Assembly: GCA_016789485.1 (NCBI GenBank)
Contig: JAEURE010000106.1
Span: 1 to 8,129, forward strand
Length of the DNA stretch: 8,129 bases
DNA from: Anaerolineales bacterium
GTDB taxonomy: Bacteria; Chloroflexota; Anaerolineae; Anaerolineales; Villigracilaceae
Direction of reading: 5' to 3'
The notes beneath the pieces were generated by a model. That model was not told the origin of the DNA and did no database searches. It saw only the letters and a list, made by a program, of their open reading frames with translations. Made by a program: the position numbers and the translations under genes. Positions 5,408 through 8,129 of the stretch are shown one piece after another; positions within the stretch are counted from its first letter, which is position 1; every line of letters begins with the position of its first letter.

Positions 5408-7105
5408 TTATGGCACATTAAAGTTACAGAAGCCTGCGGCAATTTCACAACGGGCGGCCTCCTCGCCAAGCCAAAGAACGCGGAAATGAGTAGCGCCTGC
5501 CTCCGGTCTCCAGAAGACGAGACCGCCATCGTCGTCAAAACGCGGTTGAACTACACTGATAATGCCAAAGAAACAATCCGTTGGATTCATGTAAGGCGGC
5601 GTTTGATCCCCATAAATGGTGATGCTGGTGCAGAAGTTCTCTGGAAGATGCTTGAACTTTTGCGTCTCCCATCGGTAGCCATCGAAGTGGTCACGTTTTT
5701 CCTGTGAGAGTGTCTCAGCATCAATGCGTTCAAAAGAAAAAGCAGACAGGCTTCTCTTTGCTTTTGAACGGTTGATCATGTAAAAGCTTGTTTCATTCCA
5801 AAGCAATGAGAATGGAGTCCCGTCCGCATATTTCATGGTCGGGGTCACAAAAACTGTTGAAGTCGGCAATGTCACTATCGGCGCAGCGGGGGAGGGGGGA
5901 GGAATCGTAGGGGTCTCCAAAAGTGGGATCGCTGTTTCGGTTGGCAAAGAAGATAACTCGGTTGAAGAAAGAGGCGATAATGAAAATGTCGAAGCTGGTG
6001 AAAAGGTCAGGCGGAGGTTCCCTGTATTCATAAAATACCAGCTTCCGATTCCAATCAAAATTAAAAGCAGGATGCCGTATCCCCATTTGTTCTTACTCTT
6101 GATTCGATTGCTGGATTTCACAGTGGCAGGCCAGCCAGCAATTGGGTTTTGCTCGCGATTCTCCTGCGCCACCCGCGCTTCACGGTTTGCGATCTGTTGA
6201 ATGGAAAGATTGCTTCTTCGAACAGTCGGCACGCCAACCGGCAGCGGCGGCAGGGATATCTTTGCCGCCGTCCCGGGCTTGAGCGCGCTTTCGATGGCGG
6301 CCATCAATTTCGCGCCGCTTTGATAACGGTTTTGTGGATCTTTTTCCAGGGCTTTAAGAATTACTTTTTCAAGTTCCGGGCTCAATTCTGGGTTAATGCT
6401 TCGGGGAGAAGGAGGCGGTTCCGAGATGTGCTGGAGCGCGATACTGGCAGGCGATGGATCATTGAACGGGACCGTACCTGTGAGGATTTCATAAAGGATA
6501 ACACCCAGAGAATATAAATCGGATTGTGGAACCGCATCTGCCGACCGACGAGCCTGCTCGGGCGAAATATAATGAGGCGTACCGAAAATATTTCCCATTG
6601 AGCCGTCGCGCACGTCCAGTGCCATGCCAAAATCGCCAAGGAGTACGCGTCCGTCTTTGGCAATGAGAACATTGGATGGTTTTATATCCCGATGAATAAT
6701 TCCCTGCCGATGGGCATAGTCCAATCCGCTGGCGATGGCTTTTCCGATGCGAATGACATCGTCGATCGGCATTAGTTCACCTTCCTCCTGATACAGCCCC
6801 ATCACTTTGGATAGATCCTGTCCGTCCACATATTCCATCGCGTAATAGGAATATCCCTGCGTATCATCCGCGTAATAGATCTGAATGATATTTTCGTGGT
6901 GCCATTTCGCCATCATGCGCGCTTCGTTGACAAAACGGCTTGCATAAACAGGGTTGTTCTTGAAACGCCTGTCTATGAATTTGATTGCCACGGGGCGATT
7001 AAGTTTTACATCCAGCCCATAATAGACTGTAGCCATGCCGCCCTGCCCAAGCAGTCGTTCGATGCGGTAATTTGAAATTTGCTGTCCGATTAATGGATCT
7101 TTCAT
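5408..7105 (-). CDS. Transmembrane Ser/Thr protein kinase, PknB-like, with exported C-terminal module
   Basis: Residues 12-275 form a complete Hanks-type kinase: glycine loop GQGGMATV (20-27), VAIK with Lys42, helix-C Glu61, catalytic HRDIKPSN (138-145, Asp140), DFG (158-160), activation-segment end GTPHYISPE (175-183), Asp196 and Arg260. No catalytic residue is missing. A basic juxtamembrane stretch (about 328-340) leads to one membrane helix (341-359). Outside the cell follow a Ser/Thr/Pro-rich linker (about 360-422) and a module of about 140 residues (423-565) with four cysteines, 492, 511, 553 and 560, able to form two disulfides. There are no PASTA repeats, so it is unlikely to be the peptidoglycan-sensing type. 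The tail is probably a ligand or envelope sensor of unknown specificity. The ATG overlaps the upstream gene's stop as ATGA, implying coupled translation. No strong terminator follows before the exporter promoter. Confidence 0.92.
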   Translation of the reverse strand: MKDPLIGQQISNYRIERLLGQGGMATVYYGLDVKLNRPVAIKFIDRRFKNNPVYASRFVNEARMMAKWHHENIIQIYYADDTQGYSYYAMEYVDGQDLSKVMGLYQEEGELMPIDDVIRIGKAIASGLDYAHRQGIIHRDIKPSNVLIAKDGRVLLGDFGMALDVRDGSMGNIFGTPHYISPEQARRSADAVPQSDLYSLGVILYEILTGTVPFNDPSPASIALQHISEPPPSPRSINPELSPELEKVILKALEKDPQNRYQSGAKLMAAIESALKPGTAAKISLPPLPVGVPTVRRSNLSIQQIANREARVAQENREQNPIAGWPATVKSSNRIKSKNKWGYGILLLILIGIGSWYFMNTGNLRLTFSPASTFSLSPLSSTELSSLPTETAIPLLETPTIPPPSPAAPIVTLPTSTVFVTPTMKYADGTPFSLLWNETSFYMINRSKAKRSLSAFSFERIDAETLSQEKRDHFDGYRWETQKFKHLPENFCTSITIYGDQTPPYMNPTDCFFGIISVVQPRFDDDGGLVFWRPEAGATHFRVLWLGEEAARCEIAAGFCNFNVP

Positions 7106-8129
7106 CTCTTTGTCCGATGCAATGTTCTGGTTTTGGATGATGGGACGGTTTGCCTGCCCGCGGTCGTGATCCGCGAGAGATCATGCACATACGCATTCAG
7201 GCCATTTGCGTAGGCATCAAGATAATCCTGTGTGATTAAACTGGCAAGGTCTTTGCGCCCAATGGAAAGAAGAGCGGCAACGTGTGGACGAAAATCGCGG
7301 AGGTGAATCCGCATGACATTTTTTGCGTCCGTCATAACACCCCAGGCGAGCTGTTTTTGGTCATTGTCATCCTTGGCGGTGATGAAACGGGTCAGGGTGC
7401 TGCTTGAAACCACTGCACCGACATTGGAGAATACTTCGCGTCCTTTTAGTAGATTATTTAATAGTTCAAATTTCTCGGGAATTTTATCCAACAGTTTCTG
7501 GACCGGATTGGGCAGATGCGCCAGTAATTTGATAGCCCCCACGCTGGGGCTTTGTCCCTGGACGGCGATCTCTTTTGCGCGTGATAGATAACTTCCAAAA
7601 CCCGCGATGGATGCAAGGTACAACCTTTGCAGTCTGTCAAAGCCCTCGTAAATAACAGTCTTTTCTTCTGTTGCGTTTTCGTAGGCATCCAGCATTTTCA
7701 TGGTCTGGCTGTGCAGGCTGAGCAAATTCAATTCCATCAGCGGCACTTCCACGTTAAGCGGATAGATCCGCTCGCGCGGAGTCTTGAGGCTGGCATCCAC
7801 AGGGATCAGGATCGAAGGGGTGGTGCGGCTGCCTTCCTCAACCACCTGGCGGAGTGTCGCAGAGATTTCAGGCTTTGTTTCTGATAGCTTGCTGATCGCC
7901 GTCATCAGTTTTTCAGACGGTTTATAGGTAGCGGCATGAATGGCGCGATATAAAACCAACAAGTCATTGATGGTGAGTTGCAGCAGGTCGTTCCTTTGCT
8001 TGAACTGTTTTCGCAAAGAAAGACAGGCTTTGATATTCACCTTATCGCTCTCAGCACCAGATTCGTGTGAGACGTGCGGTGCTTGTTGAACAAGGTCAAT
8101 GTCTGACGGCTGGAGCAGCAGTGCGAGGG
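7102..8129 (-). CDS. Protein of unknown function, 5'-truncated, coupled to the kinase gene
   Basis: I do not recognise this protein. The frame ends with TGA at 7104-7102 and is open all the way to the right edge. A GTG at 8040-8038 would give 312 aa, but it has only a poor ribosome site, and the 29 codons before it read as normal protein (for example PSDIDLVQQ), so the gene probably begins beyond the window. The visible part is soluble, mostly helical and Leu-rich, with no membrane segment, signal peptide or obvious catalytic motif. It has a basic, Thr/Ser-rich end (PSSKTRTLHRTKR). It overlaps the kinase start by 4 nt (ATGA), so the two are almost certainly co-translated. It could be a kinase substrate or partner; that is inference from position only. 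Confidence 0.75.
   Translation of the reverse strand, partial: LALLLQPSDIDLVQQAPHVSHESGAESDKVNIKACLSLRKQFKQRNDLLQLTINDLLVLYRAIHAATYKPSEKLMTAISKLSETKPEISATLRQVVEEGSRTTPSILIPVDASLKTPRERIYPLNVEVPLMELNLLSLHSQTMKMLDAYENATEEKTVIYEGFDRLQRLYLASIAGFGSYLSRAKEIAVQGQSPSVGAIKLLAHLPNPVQKLLDKIPEKFELLNNLLKGREVFSNVGAVVSSSTLTRFITAKDDNDQKQLAWGVMTDAKNVMRIHLRDFRPHVAALLSIGRKDLASLITQDYLDAYANGLNAYVHDLSRITTAGRQTVPSSKTRTLHRTKR

Noticed and set aside
5312..5707. Plus-strand ORF of 131 codons running from the leader region into the kinase gene
   Set aside because: It runs antisense to the leader, the promoter and the kinase C-terminal module, has no domain and is explained by the minus-strand features.
1..8129. CRISPR array, tRNA, rRNA, transposase or phage genes
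   Set aside because: No direct-repeat array, cloverleaf, rRNA-like stretch or transposase reading frame was seen on either strand; the only mobile-type element is the non-coding palindromic repeat.

Overview
The window looks like a piece of a Chloroflexota chromosome, most likely from an Anaerolineae-type organism. This is an inference from protein style: a PknB-like kinase with an exported Cys-containing tail, exporter halves with an acidic N-terminus, and a GTCATTGCGAG-type palindromic repeat. No rRNA or marker gene is present to prove it. All genes except the first lie on the minus strand.

Layout from left to right. (1) The 3' part of a plus-strand GNAT-type acetyltransferase (1-372). (2) A convergent intergenic gap with two hairpins (388-479), the outer one a good intrinsic terminator for the minus-strand operon. 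(3) A minus-strand operon read from about 5343 down to 479: regulatory leader, degenerate-site ABC exporter half (615 aa), class I SAM methyltransferase (about 252-257 aa), an intra-operon palindromic repeat element (2409-2529), and catalytic-site ABC exporter half (637 aa). (4) A second minus-strand unit: an unrecognised protein cut by the right edge (7102-8129) overlapping by 4 nt a transmembrane Ser/Thr protein kinase (5408-7105).

The most interesting region is the 258-bp gap between the kinase and the first exporter gene. It holds a promoter (TTGACA, 18 bp, TAAACT) whose spacer is filled by a 20-bp palindrome. Next come a 25-codon leader ORF with a strong Shine-Dalgarno, a pair of complementary segments flanking that ORF, and a strong U-tract terminator ending directly before the exporter's ribosome binding site. 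The second complementary segment can instead pair with the terminator's 5' arm and loop. These are the parts of a ribosome-mediated transcription attenuator. The logic is like that known for the bmrB leader of the Bacillus subtilis bmrCD exporter, which is also a heterodimeric ABC multidrug exporter.

Working model (inference): when a ribosome-targeting compound stalls ribosomes early in the leader ORF, the terminator is disrupted. The exporter pair, together with the methyltransferase between its two halves, is then expressed. The two nucleotide-binding domains have complementary defects, as in asymmetric exporters such as TM287/288 and BmrCD. The kinase unit lies upstream on the same strand, but a functional link is not shown by the sequence.
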